A stretch of DNA of 64,000 nt from Wohlfahrtiimonas sp. G9077 (GTDB taxonomy: Bacteria > Pseudomonadota > Gammaproteobacteria > Cardiobacteriales > Wohlfahrtiimonadaceae): assembly GCF_002252155.1 (NCBI RefSeq), contig NZ_NEFD01000002.1:62001-126000 (forward strand), written 5' to 3'. The position numbers were made by a program, and so were the translations under genes. The notes under the pieces were generated by a model. That model was not told where the DNA came from. It did not search any database and was given only the letters and a program-made list of their open reading frames with translations. Positions 37,066 through 46,956 of this stretch are shown here, one piece after another. Numbering within the stretch: position 1 is the first letter of the stretch; every line of letters starts with the position of its first letter.

Positions 37066-37731
37066 ATGTTAGATTTTGTCAAAATGATTGCGATGGTTTT
37101 CTTGATGCTGATTCCATTGGCGAACCCTTTGGTGGCGGTCACGTTGATGATGAGCCTTGGGGCACGACTCTCAACCGAAGAAAAACATAAGCAGGCAAAG
37201 GATGCTGCTAAATACTCATTGATTGTGATGCTCATCAGTTTTTATTGTGGGCAATTGGTGATGCAGATTTTTGGCATCTCGATTCCGGGATTGCGCATTG
37301 CTGGCGGTTTAATTGTGATGGTGATTGGCTTTCAGATGCTCTTTCCGCCACAAAATTATGGCTCAACGCCTGAGCTTGAAAGTAAAAAAGATGAATTGAA
37401 AAACAGAGCCGCCATGAATCTTGCATTTATCCCATTAACCATGCCGGGATTTGCAGGGCCAGGGACGATCGCAATGGTGATCTCCATTGCCTCAACATTG
37501 CCAAATTTTGGTGCGCCAACGTGGGTAACACTGACCGCGCCTGTGTTTTCCTTCATCGCATTGTGCCTATTTTTGTGGTTTTGTTTAAGAAGTTCAGAAT
37601 TCATCATCCGTAAATTAGGACAAAGCGGCATCGAAGTGATCTCACGCGTAATGGGTTTTTTACTCGTTTGCATGGGCGTACAATTTTGCATCAATGGTGT
37701 GGTGGAATTACTGCATCACACACAACCTTAA
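37066..37731 (+). CDS. MarC family integral membrane protein
   Basis: Inner-membrane protein of the MarC/YhgN (UPF0056) family, 221 residues, with about six hydrophobic helices. Typical segments are LIPLANPLVAVTLMMSLGA and FIPLTMPGFAGPGTIAMVIS. Despite the name, no role in multiple antibiotic resistance has been shown for the family. A strong GAGGAGGTGAC ribosome site precedes the ATG. It lies 27 bp upstream of the MATE exporter, and the two may be cotranscribed. Confidence 0.9.
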   Translation: MLDFVKMIAMVFLMLIPLANPLVAVTLMMSLGARLSTEEKHKQAKDAAKYSLIVMLISFYCGQLVMQIFGISIPGLRIAGGLIVMVIGFQMLFPPQNYGSTPELESKKDELKNRAAMNLAFIPLTMPGFAGPGTIAMVISIASTLPNFGAPTWVTLTAPVFSFIALCLFLWFCLRSSEFIIRKLGQSGIEVISRVMGFLLVCMGVQFCINGVVELLHHTQP

Positions 37732-37758
37732 ATCACCTCTTTTTGACGAGGACACTGC

Positions 37759-39117
37759 ATGAAAAAAGTTTTTGTGGGCGCTGAATTTAAAGCGCTCATC
37801 TTCTTAGCGCTGCCCATTTTATGTACTCAGCTGTTGCAAGTGGGCATGGGCACCACAGACATTGCGATTACTGGGCACTTTGATCCCCTTGTGCAATCAG
37901 GTGTTGCGATGGGTGTATTTGTGTGGAACCCTATTTTACTTTTCTCATCGGGCACTTTGATGAGCATCACCATTTTGACAGCGCACTTTTTTGGGGCAAA
38001 TCGCGTTAAACGCATCCCGACAGTGTTTCAAGGCGGCACGATGATGGCGATGGTGTTTGCCGTAATTGCGATGTTCATCATGTGGCATTCAGAAGGCATT
38101 TTGCGCCTCTTTGAAGTGCAAGAAGCGGTGATTCCTTTAACGGTGGATTATTTGCGGGCGCTCTCTTTAGGTGTGCCCGCAATATTTTTATTCAATACAT
38201 TGCGCTGTGTGTGTGAAGGTGTTGCTCGTGCGGTGCCTGTAACATTGGTTACATGCGTGGGCTTTGTGGTCAATGGCGTGATGAACTACTTTTTGGTCAA
38301 TGGTTATGCACCCATTGGGTTGCCAAGCTTGGGTGTGATTGGCTCAGGCATGGGGACAGCCAGCGCGATGTGGTGCATGTTGATCTGTATGCTGCTCTTT
38401 TTTAGGGTGGAACCTCGATTAAAAGCATTGCAACTTTTTAAATATCGTGCGCGCATTCTGAAGCAAATTCGCGCTTTATTGAAAGTGGGTTTGCCAAATG
38501 GTGCCTCGATCTTTGCAGAAGTGGCGATGTTCTCTGTGTCAGGTTTGATCTTAGGGCGCTTTGGTGAGCTTGTGATCAATAGCCATCAAATCGCGCTGAA
38601 CATCACAAGTTTATCGTTCATGATTCCCCTTAGCACCTCATTTGCTTTAACGGCTTTAGTGGGGCAACGCATGGGGCGTAAAGATTATGAAGGCGCAATA
38701 CGCATTGCACGCATGGGCCGCAGAACCTGTTTTGCCATCATGATTTGTACGGGCATCTATTTATACACCGCTCGTTTTTATCTACCAATGGTGTTCTCAG
38801 ATGATCCAAGCATTTTGGCATTGAGTGCGCACCTATTGATTTATTCCATTATTTTCCAATTGCCGGATGGGTTACAAATTGCCGCAGCTGGCGGGCTTCG
38901 TGGCATGAAGGATACCAAAGCGCCAATGATGATTGGCATTGTTGCGTATTGGTGCATTGCGTTGCCCACAGGTTATTATTTGGCGGTTGTGAAAAATATG
39001 CAGGCTGAAGGGGTCTGGATTGGTTTGATTGTAGGCTTGACCTGTTCTGCGATTCTCTCGAATTTGCGCTTAGAATGGCAGTTTAAGCAATTGACCAAAA
39101 AACTCCCTTTGATTTAA
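37759..39117 (+). CDS. MATE family multidrug exporter, NorM-like
   Basis: Inner-membrane cation-coupled exporter of the MATE family, 452 residues with about twelve hydrophobic helices in two related halves. Family features are LALPILCTQLLQVGMGTTDI in helix 1 and GLPNGASIFAEVAMFSVSGL at the start of the second half. It follows marC by 27 bp. Its substrates cannot be inferred. About 160 bp of non-coding DNA follows before nnr. Confidence 0.92.
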   Translation: MKKVFVGAEFKALIFLALPILCTQLLQVGMGTTDIAITGHFDPLVQSGVAMGVFVWNPILLFSSGTLMSITILTAHFFGANRVKRIPTVFQGGTMMAMVFAVIAMFIMWHSEGILRLFEVQEAVIPLTVDYLRALSLGVPAIFLFNTLRCVCEGVARAVPVTLVTCVGFVVNGVMNYFLVNGYAPIGLPSLGVIGSGMGTASAMWCMLICMLLFFRVEPRLKALQLFKYRARILKQIRALLKVGLPNGASIFAEVAMFSVSGLILGRFGELVINSHQIALNITSLSFMIPLSTSFALTALVGQRMGRKDYEGAIRIARMGRRTCFAIMICTGIYLYTARFYLPMVFSDDPSILALSAHLLIYSIIFQLPDGLQIAAAGGLRGMKDTKAPMMIGIVAYWCIALPTGYYLAVVKNMQAEGVWIGLIVGLTCSAILSNLRLEWQFKQLTKKLPLI

Positions 39118-39275
39118 ATCAACGAGCACTTTGATTTTCCTGTGCGATGCAATTCATTTGTTACATTGATCATCTGTATGAATAATGATCGACAGCTATA
39201 CAGCAGGTAAGCTTAGGACTATTTTAGTACCGTTTCGGATCACTCAATTATTTTTTTGTAGGATTGTTCAACATT

Positions 39276-40778
39276 ATGAATAGCACTTCAACACCTCTAT
39301 ATGATATTAAAGCCATCAAAGAGATCGAACAGGCAGCGCTAGAGACCTTAAACATTGCATCAATTACGTTGATGCAGCGCGCGGCGCTCTTTATTTTAGG
39401 ATATCTCTATAAGTCTTATCCGGATGTGAAAAAAATCGCCGTCATTGTCGGCGCCGGGCGTAACGGTGGGGATGGCTATTTCTTTGCACAGCAGGCATTG
39501 AGCGCTGGCTTTGATGTGAAGGTGTACTATCTTGCAGAGCCGAATAACTTAGTGGACGATGTGCGTAAAGCTTACTTAGCTGCAAAAGGCATGGGTGTGC
39601 CTTGCGAATCCTTTTCATCATCAAGTTTAGATGATGCAGATCTCATCATCGATGCCATGATGGGCACCGGCGTAAACCGCGCATTGTCTGGTGAATGGTT
39701 AGGGGCAGCAATGCTCATCAATAGAAGCGGCAAACCTGTGATCTCCATCGATGTGCCATCAGGTATGAACGCAAATACGGGCGCGATTTTAAGCGAAGCG
39801 GTCAAAGCCACAGAAACCATCACATTCATTGCCCAAAAACCAGGTTTATACACTGGTAAAGGTCCTGAATATGTGGGTAAGGTGATCTGTTCAGATTTAG
39901 GGATCCCGCAAGCGTGCTTTGAATCTGTGCGCGCGGCGTCCTGCTGTTTTAATTTACCTGCAATGGCGGAATGGTTTCCGGATCGTAAAAAGTTCAACCA
40001 TAAGGGCAATTTTGGACATGTATTGGTGGTGGGCGGTTACATTGGCATGGCGGGCGCAGCATTGCTCGCGGGGCATGCGGCACTGCGCATCGGTGCAGGG
40101 CGCGTATCAATTGCCACGCATCCACATCATGCTACGGCCATGATTCCGTATCATCCTGAATTGATGGTGCATGGCGTACACAACAGTGAAGAGATGGCGC
40201 ATCTTTTAGACATTGCCACGTGTATTGTGGTGGGCTGTGGTCTTGGCACCAATGAATGGTCCATTGATTTGATGAATGCTGTTTTGGCATCCGGCAAGCC
40301 ACTTGTGATTGATGCCGATGGTTTAAACTTGATCGCCAAAGGCGCTGTGTCAAAAGAGTTATTGGATGAAAACATCGACAATATGGTGATCACGCCGCAT
40401 CCTGTCGAGGCTGCGCGCTTGTTGCATGGCACAGTCAATGATGTGGAAGCCGATCGCTTAGTGACGGCGAATCAACTCTCTTCACGTTTTGGCATTACGG
40501 TGCTCAAAGGTGCTGGTTCATTGGTGTGCGATTCTGACTTTTTAAGCATCAATACGACGGGCAATCCTGCCATGGCAAGCTCCGGTATGGGCGATGCGTT
40601 AAGCGGCATCATTGGCGGTTTGATTGTGCAAGGCGTGTCCATTCGTCGTGCCACGCGTTTGGGTGTGTGGCTCCATGGTTTATCGGGCGATTTATGTGCA
40701 AAAGATGGTTATCGCTCTGTGATTGCAACGGATGTCATTGAGTTTTTACCTGAAGCGATTGCGAAATTAAAGGAGTAG
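39276..40778 (+). CDS. nnr: Bifunctional NAD(P)H-hydrate repair enzyme Nnr
   Basis: Repairs damaged NAD(P)H hydrates. The N-terminal epimerase (YjeF_N) shows GAGRNGGDGYFFAQQA and IDVPSGMNANTG. The C-terminal ADP-dependent dehydratase shows GNFGHVLVVGG, VITPHPVEAARLL and the nucleotide site NPAMASSGMGDALSGIIGG. I choose ATG 39276 (500 residues) with AGGA 12 bases upstream; TTG 39264 sits on top of that site. tsaE follows 3 bp later, the common yjeF-yjeE arrangement. Confidence 0.95.
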   Translation: MNSTSTPLYDIKAIKEIEQAALETLNIASITLMQRAALFILGYLYKSYPDVKKIAVIVGAGRNGGDGYFFAQQALSAGFDVKVYYLAEPNNLVDDVRKAYLAAKGMGVPCESFSSSSLDDADLIIDAMMGTGVNRALSGEWLGAAMLINRSGKPVISIDVPSGMNANTGAILSEAVKATETITFIAQKPGLYTGKGPEYVGKVICSDLGIPQACFESVRAASCCFNLPAMAEWFPDRKKFNHKGNFGHVLVVGGYIGMAGAALLAGHAALRIGAGRVSIATHPHHATAMIPYHPELMVHGVHNSEEMAHLLDIATCIVVGCGLGTNEWSIDLMNAVLASGKPLVIDADGLNLIAKGAVSKELLDENIDNMVITPHPVEAARLLHGTVNDVEADRLVTANQLSSRFGITVLKGAGSLVCDSDFLSINTTGNPAMASSGMGDALSGIIGGLIVQGVSIRRATRLGVWLHGLSGDLCAKDGYRSVIATDVIEFLPEAIAKLKE

Positions 40779-40781
40779 ATC

Positions 40782-41243
40782 ATGGAACCAAAAATGATTG
40801 AATTACACTCTGAAGCGGACACTGCGGAAATTGCGCGTTCGCTTGCAGCGCTCATTCAGGAGTTTCGTCACAACAGCATCAAAATTTATCTCTCCGGTGA
40901 TTTAGGTGCAGGTAAAACCACCTTTTCCAAATACTTTTTAACGGCGCTTGGGGTGACAGAAACCATCAAAAGTCCAACCTATACCATCATTGAAAGCTAT
41001 CAAGCCGGTGACATTGCGGTGGATCACATCGATCTGTATCGCATTCATGAAGAGGATTTGTATGATCTTGGCTTTTTAGAAGATGATCATAAAGTGTGGC
41101 TGATTGAGTGGCCAGAAAAGGGCGGCGATTCATTGCCTGCGCCTGATTTATTGTTATCCCTTGAGCGCGATGAGTTTTTGACGATGCATCTATTGCCCGA
41201 AACAGAGCTCGGGCAACAGGTGCTCAGCGCATTAAATGTCTAA
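40782..41243 (+). CDS. tsaE: tRNA threonylcarbamoyladenosine biosynthesis ATPase TsaE
   Basis: ATPase that regulates the TsaB-TsaD complex in tRNA t6A37 formation. The P-loop GDLGAGKT lies at residues 39-46, followed by KSPTYTIIESY, DHIDLYRI and LIEWPEKG, all family signatures. Length is 153 residues. A AAGGAG site overlaps the nnr stop. Its last 12 bp overlap tail-to-tail with the lipoprotein gene on the minus strand. Confidence 0.96.
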   Translation: MEPKMIELHSEADTAEIARSLAALIQEFRHNSIKIYLSGDLGAGKTTFSKYFLTALGVTETIKSPTYTIIESYQAGDIAVDHIDLYRIHEEDLYDLGFLEDDHKVWLIEWPEKGGDSLPAPDLLLSLERDEFLTMHLLPETELGQQVLSALNV

Positions 41244-41888
41244 GGCAAATTTAGACACTTTACGATCTAATGGAATGCTCACAAAACCTTCGCCTAAATA
41301 GGCGCGGGTTTTGGCATCATAAAATGCATAACGAAGATTTAAATCTTCGTTTTGTACCTTATAAACACCCATCACAATCACTTCTGAGTTAAAAATCTCA
41401 GCCGCTTTCGTGGCTTGAACTGTTGGGGCAACCATATGGTTGGCAACGGTGATCATGTCACGCTTGTAGCGAATGTATTTAGCTTGCGCTGTTTTACCAA
41501 TCACATTTGTTAAGCCCATCGCAGAGATGCGGCCAGCTTTATCGCTTTTATTTAAATCATTCACATCCACAAAGGCGCCGATTAAGAAAGTATTGTAATC
41601 ATTGAAAATACGGGGATATTTTTGCTTCACTTCAATGATGGATTGACGCATGGCTTCTTGCATGTTGTAAGAGGCTTGTGTTTGATACGCGAGCGCATCG
41701 CCGCCCATTGGCGTCACTTCTACGGCTTCGATGTTAAAGTTTTGATAATGCTCATAGTCATATTTAGGTTGCGCTGCGATCGGTTGATCATATGGCACAC
41801 CAAACACCGGCGCACCCTCCACAGCCGGCCAAATACAACCTGTAAGCACAACCATGCTCGCAGCACATATGGGGATTATTTTTTTCAT
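41232..41888 (-). CDS. Predicted lipoprotein, possibly FlgO-like
   Basis: A 218-residue protein with lipobox LTGC (Cys18) and therefore probably a lipoprotein. The mature part includes AYQTQASYNMQEAMRQSI, FLIGAFVDVNDLNKS, GLTNVIGKTAQAKYI and SEVIVMGVYKV, a pattern loosely like FlgO-type domains (a paired helix, then a strand ending in a glycine). I am not sure of the family. The second ATG of a tandem (41888) best fits the AGGA upstream. No flagellar genes are nearby. It converges on tsaE with a 12-bp overlap. Confidence 0.7.
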   Translation of the reverse strand: MKKIIPICAASMVVLTGCIWPAVEGAPVFGVPYDQPIAAQPKYDYEHYQNFNIEAVEVTPMGGDALAYQTQASYNMQEAMRQSIIEVKQKYPRIFNDYNTFLIGAFVDVNDLNKSDKAGRISAMGLTNVIGKTAQAKYIRYKRDMITVANHMVAPTVQATKAAEIFNSEVIVMGVYKVQNEDLNLRYAFYDAKTRAYLGEGFVSIPLDRKVSKFALDI

Positions 41889-42070
41889 CATTATCCTGTC
41901 TCTATTCAATTATTAGATTGATCAATTACACTGTTTTGAGAAGTCTTCAGCGCAAAAGTATATCACGGAAATTTATGAAATAACCGTCTCACATTTGACC
42001 GAGAATCAAGAGACACTAAGGTTTATTTGAATTTCTCGTTCGAATTGGTTCTATTCATATTTGTTGCGCG

Positions 42071-42079
42071 TGGTAGAAT
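42071..42079 (+). promoter_or_regulatory. Extended -10 promoter of mrp
   Basis: TGGTAGAAT forms a TGn-extended -10 34 bp upstream of the mrp ATG. The -35 is weak. It probably drives the mrp-dcd-map run. Confidence 0.45.
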
Positions 42080-42112
42080 GTTGCAATTGATAGAATGAAC
42101 ATTGAGGGTTGT

Positions 42113-43195
42113 ATGAAAGAAAAGATCATTAATGCTTTAAATGACGTTAAAGTGATTTATGACAACAAGCGTTTAGGTGAGCTTTTGCGCATCAAGTCTG
42201 TGGAGTGGCAAGAGAGTGATCAATCTTATACCGTGACGATCGCCCTCAACTTTGAAAGCAAAACCTATAACGATGCCTTGGTCAAAGCGTGTAGCGAAGC
42301 CATTGAGCCATTACTACAACGCGGTCAAAGCGCGCGCTTTGTGATCAATGCAAAAAACGTTGCCCACAAAGTGCAAAACGGTTTAAAACCGATGGATAAC
42401 ATCAAAAACATCATTGCAGTGGGTTCCGGTAAAGGCGGCGTGGGTAAATCCACAACTTCCATCAATTTAGCCCATGCATTAAAAAATGAAGGCTTTACCG
42501 TGGGCATTTTAGATGCGGACATCTACGGGCCAAGCATGCCAAAAATGTTGGGCACCAACGAGCGCCCGCGTTCACGTGATAATAAAAGCATGCAACCGAT
42601 TGATGTCGATGGTTTACAAACGATGTCCATCGGCTTTTTAGTGGATGAAGAAAACGCCATGATTTGGCGTGCACCCATGGCTGTTGGTGCATTGACGCAG
42701 TTATTAAACGACACCATGTGGCGCGATCTTGATTATTTAATCATCGACATGCCGCCAGGAACCGGTGACATTCAATTGACATTGTCCCAAAAAATTCCAG
42801 TGGCGGGCAGTGTGATTGTCACAACGCCACAAGACATTGCCTTGATTGATGCGCGCAAAGGCATCGACATGTTCAACAAAGTGGATGTACCGATTTTAGG
42901 CGTGGTGGAAAACATGAGCACGCATGTTTGTTCTCATTGTGGCCATGAAGAAGCAATCTTTGGCACCGATGGCGGTAAAGCCTTAGCCGAAGACAGCCAT
43001 GTGCCATTATTGGGGCAATTGCCATTAGACATTCGTGTGCGTCAAGCCCTTGATCAAGGCCAAGTACATGCATTAGATGCCTCGGATATCGCTTTGCGTT
43101 ATCAAGAAATTGCACTTAAAATGGTGTCACATTTGTCTCAGCGTCCGAAGGATGTTGCCGGCAAATTTCCTAAAATTGTTGTAGAGAATCGCTAA
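42113..43195 (+). CDS. apbC: Iron-sulfur cluster carrier protein Mrp/ApbC
   Basis: P-loop NTPase that binds and transfers iron-sulfur clusters. The N-terminal MIP18/DUF59 domain (about 1-90) is followed by the deviant Walker A GSGKGGVGKST (104-114) and the cluster-binding CSHC (C273, C276). Length is 360 residues. I choose ATG 42113 with GAGGG five bases upstream; an in-frame ATG at 42095 adds six residues and lacks such a site. dcd starts 3 bp after the stop, so the two are cotranscribed. Confidence 0.95.
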   Translation: MKEKIINALNDVKVIYDNKRLGELLRIKSVEWQESDQSYTVTIALNFESKTYNDALVKACSEAIEPLLQRGQSARFVINAKNVAHKVQNGLKPMDNIKNIIAVGSGKGGVGKSTTSINLAHALKNEGFTVGILDADIYGPSMPKMLGTNERPRSRDNKSMQPIDVDGLQTMSIGFLVDEENAMIWRAPMAVGALTQLLNDTMWRDLDYLIIDMPPGTGDIQLTLSQKIPVAGSVIVTTPQDIALIDARKGIDMFNKVDVPILGVVENMSTHVCSHCGHEEAIFGTDGGKALAEDSHVPLLGQLPLDIRVRQALDQGQVHALDASDIALRYQEIALKMVSHLSQRPKDVAGKFPKIVVENR

Positions 43196-43198
43196 ATT

Positions 43199-43768
43199 AT
43201 GAGCATTAAATCAGATCGTTGGATCCGCGAACAGGCCGAAAAATATGGCATGATTGAACCATTTGCCCCAGGGCAAGTGCGCTATGATGACAATGACAAT
43301 CGCATCATCAGCTATGGTACCTCAAGCTATGGTTATGACGTCCGTTGTAGCAATGAGTTCAAAGTTTTTACCAACATCAACTCTACGATTGTAGATCCGA
43401 AAAATTTTGAAGCGGGCACGTTTGTCGATGTCGAGTCCGATGTGTGCATCATTCCGCCAAACTCTTTTGCCTTAGCGAGAACCATTGAATATTTTCGCAT
43501 TCCGCGCAATGTTTTGACGGTGTGTTTAGGTAAATCCACCTATGCACGTTGTGGCATCATTGTGAACGTCACGCCTTTAGAACCCGAATGGGAAGGGCAT
43601 GTGACGCTTGAGTTTTCAAACACAACACCATTACCTGCAAAAATCTATGCAGGCGAAGGTGTTGCACAGATGCTCTTTTTTGAATCCGATGAAGTGTGTG
43701 AAACCTCTTATAAAGACCGCGGTGGTAAATACCAAGGCCAAACCGGCGTCACACTTCCTAGAACCTAA
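43199..43768 (+). CDS. dcd: dCTP deaminase
   Basis: Converts dCTP to dUTP for thymidylate synthesis. The 189-residue protein contains the signature [10 protein letters not shown] (GRSSLARLGL in E. coli) and the [20 protein letters not shown] active-site stretch with its catalytic glutamate. The [10 protein letters not shown] and [10 protein letters not shown] segments are also intact. It sits between mrp and map with 3 and 14 bp gaps. Confidence 0.96.
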   Translation: MSIKSDRWIREQAEKYGMIEPFAPGQVRYDDNDNRIISYGTSSYGYDVRCSNEFKVFTNINSTIVDPKNFEAGTFVDVESDVCIIPPNSFALARTIEYFRIPRNVLTVCLGKSTYARCGIIVNVTPLEPEWEGHVTLEFSNTTPLPAKIYAGEGVAQMLFFESDEVCETSYKDRGGKYQGQTGVTLPRT

Positions 43769-43782
43769 AAATAAGGATTGTA

Positions 43783-44550
43783 ATGTCTAACATTAGAATT
43801 AAAACCGCAGAAGAGATCGCAGGCATTCGTAAAGCTTGCCGTTTAGCTGCGGATGTTTTGGATATGATTGGTGATTATGTCAAAGTCGGGGTCACAACCC
43901 TTGAGCTTGATAACATCATGAATCAATACATTTTGGATAATGGCGGCATCTCTGCTTGCTACGGTTATGGTGATCCAGGTTTTCCAAAATATACATGTAT
44001 CTCCGTCAATCACGTGGTGTGCCACGGGATTCCAAGCGACAAAAAACTCAAAAAAGGCGACATCCTGAACATCGATGTGACGGTGATTTTAGATGGTTAC
44101 TTTGGGGACAATAGCCGCATGTATACAGCAGGTGAAGTCTCAACATTGGCGCGCCGCTTAATTGACACAACGTATGAATGCATGATGCTTGGCATCGAGA
44201 CTGTAAAGCCTGGCGCATCGTTTCGTGAAATTGGTCAAGCGATTGAAAAACATGCCCATGCCAACCATTTTTCTGTGGTGGAAGATTTTTGTGGCCATGG
44301 CGTTGGCATTGAATTCCATGAAGCGCCCTTGGTGCTCCATTATGATTCGCCAAAAGTCACCGATGTGATGGCTGAAGGTATGATTTTCACCATTGAGCCC
44401 ATGCTCAATGTAGGCAAACACACGTGTAAAGTGTTGTCCGATGGTTGGACTGTTGTGACGCGTGACCGCTCATTATCTGCACAGTGGGAACATCAAATTT
44501 TGGTCACAGCAACGGGTCATGAAATTTTAACTCTACCGAAAAAAGCATAA
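43783..44550 (+). CDS. map: Methionine aminopeptidase type I
   Basis: Removes the initiator methionine. The M24 metal and substrate ligands are all present: H81 in CHGIP, D98 and D109, H172 in GHGVGIEFHE, E205 in FTIEPM and E236 in QWEHQ. Length is 255 residues (E. coli 264). It lies 14 bp after dcd and 2 bp before ubiH. In E. coli the M24 peptidase next to ubiH is pepP, so here a different M24 enzyme occupies that place. Confidence 0.96.
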   Translation: MSNIRIKTAEEIAGIRKACRLAADVLDMIGDYVKVGVTTLELDNIMNQYILDNGGISACYGYGDPGFPKYTCISVNHVVCHGIPSDKKLKKGDILNIDVTVILDGYFGDNSRMYTAGEVSTLARRLIDTTYECMMLGIETVKPGASFREIGQAIEKHAHANHFSVVEDFCGHGVGIEFHEAPLVLHYDSPKVTDVMAEGMIFTIEPMLNVGKHTCKVLSDGWTVVTRDRSLSAQWEHQILVTATGHEILTLPKKA

Positions 44551-44552
44551 TT

Positions 44553-45722
44553 ATGAACGATCATTCTAAAGTGTCATTTTGTGTATCAGGCGCAGGGCCC
44601 ATTGGCCTTGCATTGGCGTTAGGATTGGGGCAAGCAGGTTTTAATGTGACGCTGCTTGATCAAAAAACGCACATTGATCCAAAGATATTATTAGATGATC
44701 GTCGCATGTTGGCTTTGTCCCATCGCACCGTGGCCTTTTTTAAGCGCCTTGGTGTTTGGGATCAATTATCGATGCATGCAACGCCCATTGATGCGGTGCA
44801 TGTGTCGCAAAAACATTGCAAAGTGGAAGTGTTGATGAAGGCAGATGCCCATGATATCGATCACTTCGGCTTTTTAGTGCCTCAAGGGCGCATTATTTTG
44901 GCGTTGTATGAACAGGTGACGCAAATTCCTGCGATTACGTTGGCTTTTGCCACTGCGATTGTGCCAACGGCCGGTTTAGCTGAGGGTCAGGTGACCCTTA
45001 AACACAATGGACAAACGCGCACGGCACATTTTGATTGGCTCGTTGCAGCTGAAGGTGTCCATTCTGCACTGCGCCAACATTTTGGCATTGAAACGTTCAT
45101 GCGTGATTATGATCAAATGGCCGTCATTGCGCGGGTGCGCTTTGAGAAAAAACATCAAAACATTGCTTATGAGCGCTTCACGCAAGAAGGCGCTTTGGCA
45201 TTATTGCCCGTCAATGAACAAGAGATGGCGGTGGTATTGATGACGGATCGTCAAGAGCGCGATCGTTGGCAGCGGGCGTCTGATTTGACTTATGCCGCTG
45301 AAGTACTTTCCCGCATTGGGGCAAGATTGGGCGACATTACAGAAGTCAGTGAACGTCAGGTTTGGTCGCTCACGTTAATGGTGCCCAAAAAAGTGGTTTC
45401 AGGGCGTTTATTATTGGCGGGCAACAGCGCGCATGGATTACATCCCATCGCAGGACAAGGGCTCAATTTAGGGATTCGTGATTGCGAGGCAATTGTAGAT
45501 CTTTTTACAAAAAATCATCACCCAAATGCCCATGATTTGGCGGCATTTAATGCAGTACGACATAAAGACATTATTAAAACAGTGGGAGCCACGGACTTTT
45601 TGGTCAATGCTTTTGGCATCGAAGGACGTGCGGCGCAAACGGCTCGATCTTTGGGATTGCTTGGCGTCAAACTCCTCCCATTTGTGAAAAAGAAAATTGC
45701 CACAGTCGGCATGGGCTACTAG
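44553..45722 (+). CDS. ubiH: 2-octaprenyl-6-methoxyphenol hydroxylase-type FAD monooxygenase UbiH
   Basis: Flavin monooxygenase of the UbiH/UbiF/UbiI family that hydroxylates the ubiquinone ring. The N-terminal dinucleotide fold has GAGPIG (residues 13-18), and the second FAD motif is LLAGNSAHGLHPIAGQGLNL. Length is 389 residues (E. coli UbiH 392). It starts 2 bp after map and is followed 8 bp later by a paralogue, as in the E. coli ubiH-ubiI pair, which supports the ubiH assignment. The exact ring position cannot be read from the sequence. Confidence 0.88.
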   Translation: MNDHSKVSFCVSGAGPIGLALALGLGQAGFNVTLLDQKTHIDPKILLDDRRMLALSHRTVAFFKRLGVWDQLSMHATPIDAVHVSQKHCKVEVLMKADAHDIDHFGFLVPQGRIILALYEQVTQIPAITLAFATAIVPTAGLAEGQVTLKHNGQTRTAHFDWLVAAEGVHSALRQHFGIETFMRDYDQMAVIARVRFEKKHQNIAYERFTQEGALALLPVNEQEMAVVLMTDRQERDRWQRASDLTYAAEVLSRIGARLGDITEVSERQVWSLTLMVPKKVVSGRLLLAGNSAHGLHPIAGQGLNLGIRDCEAIVDLFTKNHHPNAHDLAAFNAVRHKDIIKTVGATDFLVNAFGIEGRAAQTARSLGLLGVKLLPFVKKKIATVGMGY

Positions 45723-45730
45723 GAGATGCT

Positions 45731-46939
45731 ATGCAAAAATTTGATGTCATCATTAATGGTGCAGGTTTAGTTGGTTCAAGCATTGGGTTAGCGCTCGCAT
45801 CGGCGGGTTTACAGGTGTTGATTGTAGAATATGCACCCATTGAAAAATTATACCCAAAAGATGATTACGGTTTACGCGTATCGGCATTTACACCATCGAG
45901 CCGCAAATGGTTAGAACATGTGGGCGTATGGGATCAATTGCTTCACAGTGGCCGCATGACACCATTTTTGCACATGTATGTGTGGGATGGCTCAGGCAAT
46001 GGGGCATTGCAGTTTGATGCCGATGGCACAGGCTCAGATGCCTTAGGTTGGATTTTAGACAATGAAGCCACTCAAGGTGCATTGATTGATCGCGTGAAAA
46101 TGCATCAAAACATCGTCTTGATGGATCAAAGCAAGTTGGTGCGCTTTGAGAATTTTGCGGATCATGTTGTCGTCTATACAGAAAAGGGCGAAGCCTTTCA
46201 GGCGGAACTGGTGGTGGGCGCCGATGGTGGACGTTCCCTCATTCGTGATTGGGCAGGCATTGCGTGTACCGGTTGGAGTTATGGGCAAAAAACCATCGTG
46301 GGGCAGGTGAAGCCAGAGCGCGGTCATGACAACACATGTTGGCAAAAATTCACCACCAATGGCCCTGTGGCGCTCCTGCCTTTAAATGATGGGCGCTGCT
46401 CCTTGGCATGGCACACCACGCATCAAGAGGCTGATGAATTGTTGGCGCTGGATCGTGAAACATTGAGTCGCCGTTTAACGGATGCTTTCGATGGCCGCTT
46501 TGGTCACATTGAGGCCAGTTGGTCACTGGGTGCATTTCCCCTTCGTTTGAATCATGCGCGCAATTATTATCGTGACCATTTTGTCTTAGCGGGCGATGCG
46601 GCACACAATATTCATCCATTGGCAGGTCTTGGCGTCAATATCGGCTTTTTAGATGCCGCAACATTGGTTGAGGAACTCATCAATGCGCGCACAGCAGGCA
46701 TGGCACTGTATGATGAGTCAGTTTTAAAACGTTATGAGAAGCGCCGCAAAAAACATAATTTATTGGTGATGGGGGCGATGGATGCCTTCAAACGCAGCGG
46801 TGGGTCGGATCACTTTTTGGTGAACAAAATTCGCAACATTGGTTTGAGCCTTGCGGACAAAGTGCCTTTTGGGAAACGTGAATTGGCACGATTTGCAATG
46901 GGCTATTACGGCGATGTCCCTAAATTTGTCAAACCTTAA
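45731..46939 (+). CDS. ubiI: Ubiquinone biosynthesis FAD monooxygenase, UbiI/VisC type
   Basis: Second UbiH-family hydroxylase of the pair, 402 residues (E. coli UbiI 400). The FAD-binding NGAGLVGSS is near residue 9. The second motif reads VLAGDAAHNIHPLAGLGVNI, and the DGGRSLIRDWAGI segment is intact. GGAG precedes the ATG. It is downstream of ubiH and upstream of the zapA group, matching the general gammaproteobacterial neighbourhood. It could be named UbiF or UbiI; context favours UbiI. Confidence 0.85.
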   Translation: MQKFDVIINGAGLVGSSIGLALASAGLQVLIVEYAPIEKLYPKDDYGLRVSAFTPSSRKWLEHVGVWDQLLHSGRMTPFLHMYVWDGSGNGALQFDADGTGSDALGWILDNEATQGALIDRVKMHQNIVLMDQSKLVRFENFADHVVVYTEKGEAFQAELVVGADGGRSLIRDWAGIACTGWSYGQKTIVGQVKPERGHDNTCWQKFTTNGPVALLPLNDGRCSLAWHTTHQEADELLALDRETLSRRLTDAFDGRFGHIEASWSLGAFPLRLNHARNYYRDHFVLAGDAAHNIHPLAGLGVNIGFLDAATLVEELINARTAGMALYDESVLKRYEKRRKKHNLLVMGAMDAFKRSGGSDHFLVNKIRNIGLSLADKVPFGKRELARFAMGYYGDVPKFVKP

Positions 46940-46956
46940 TCCATAAGGACATGAGA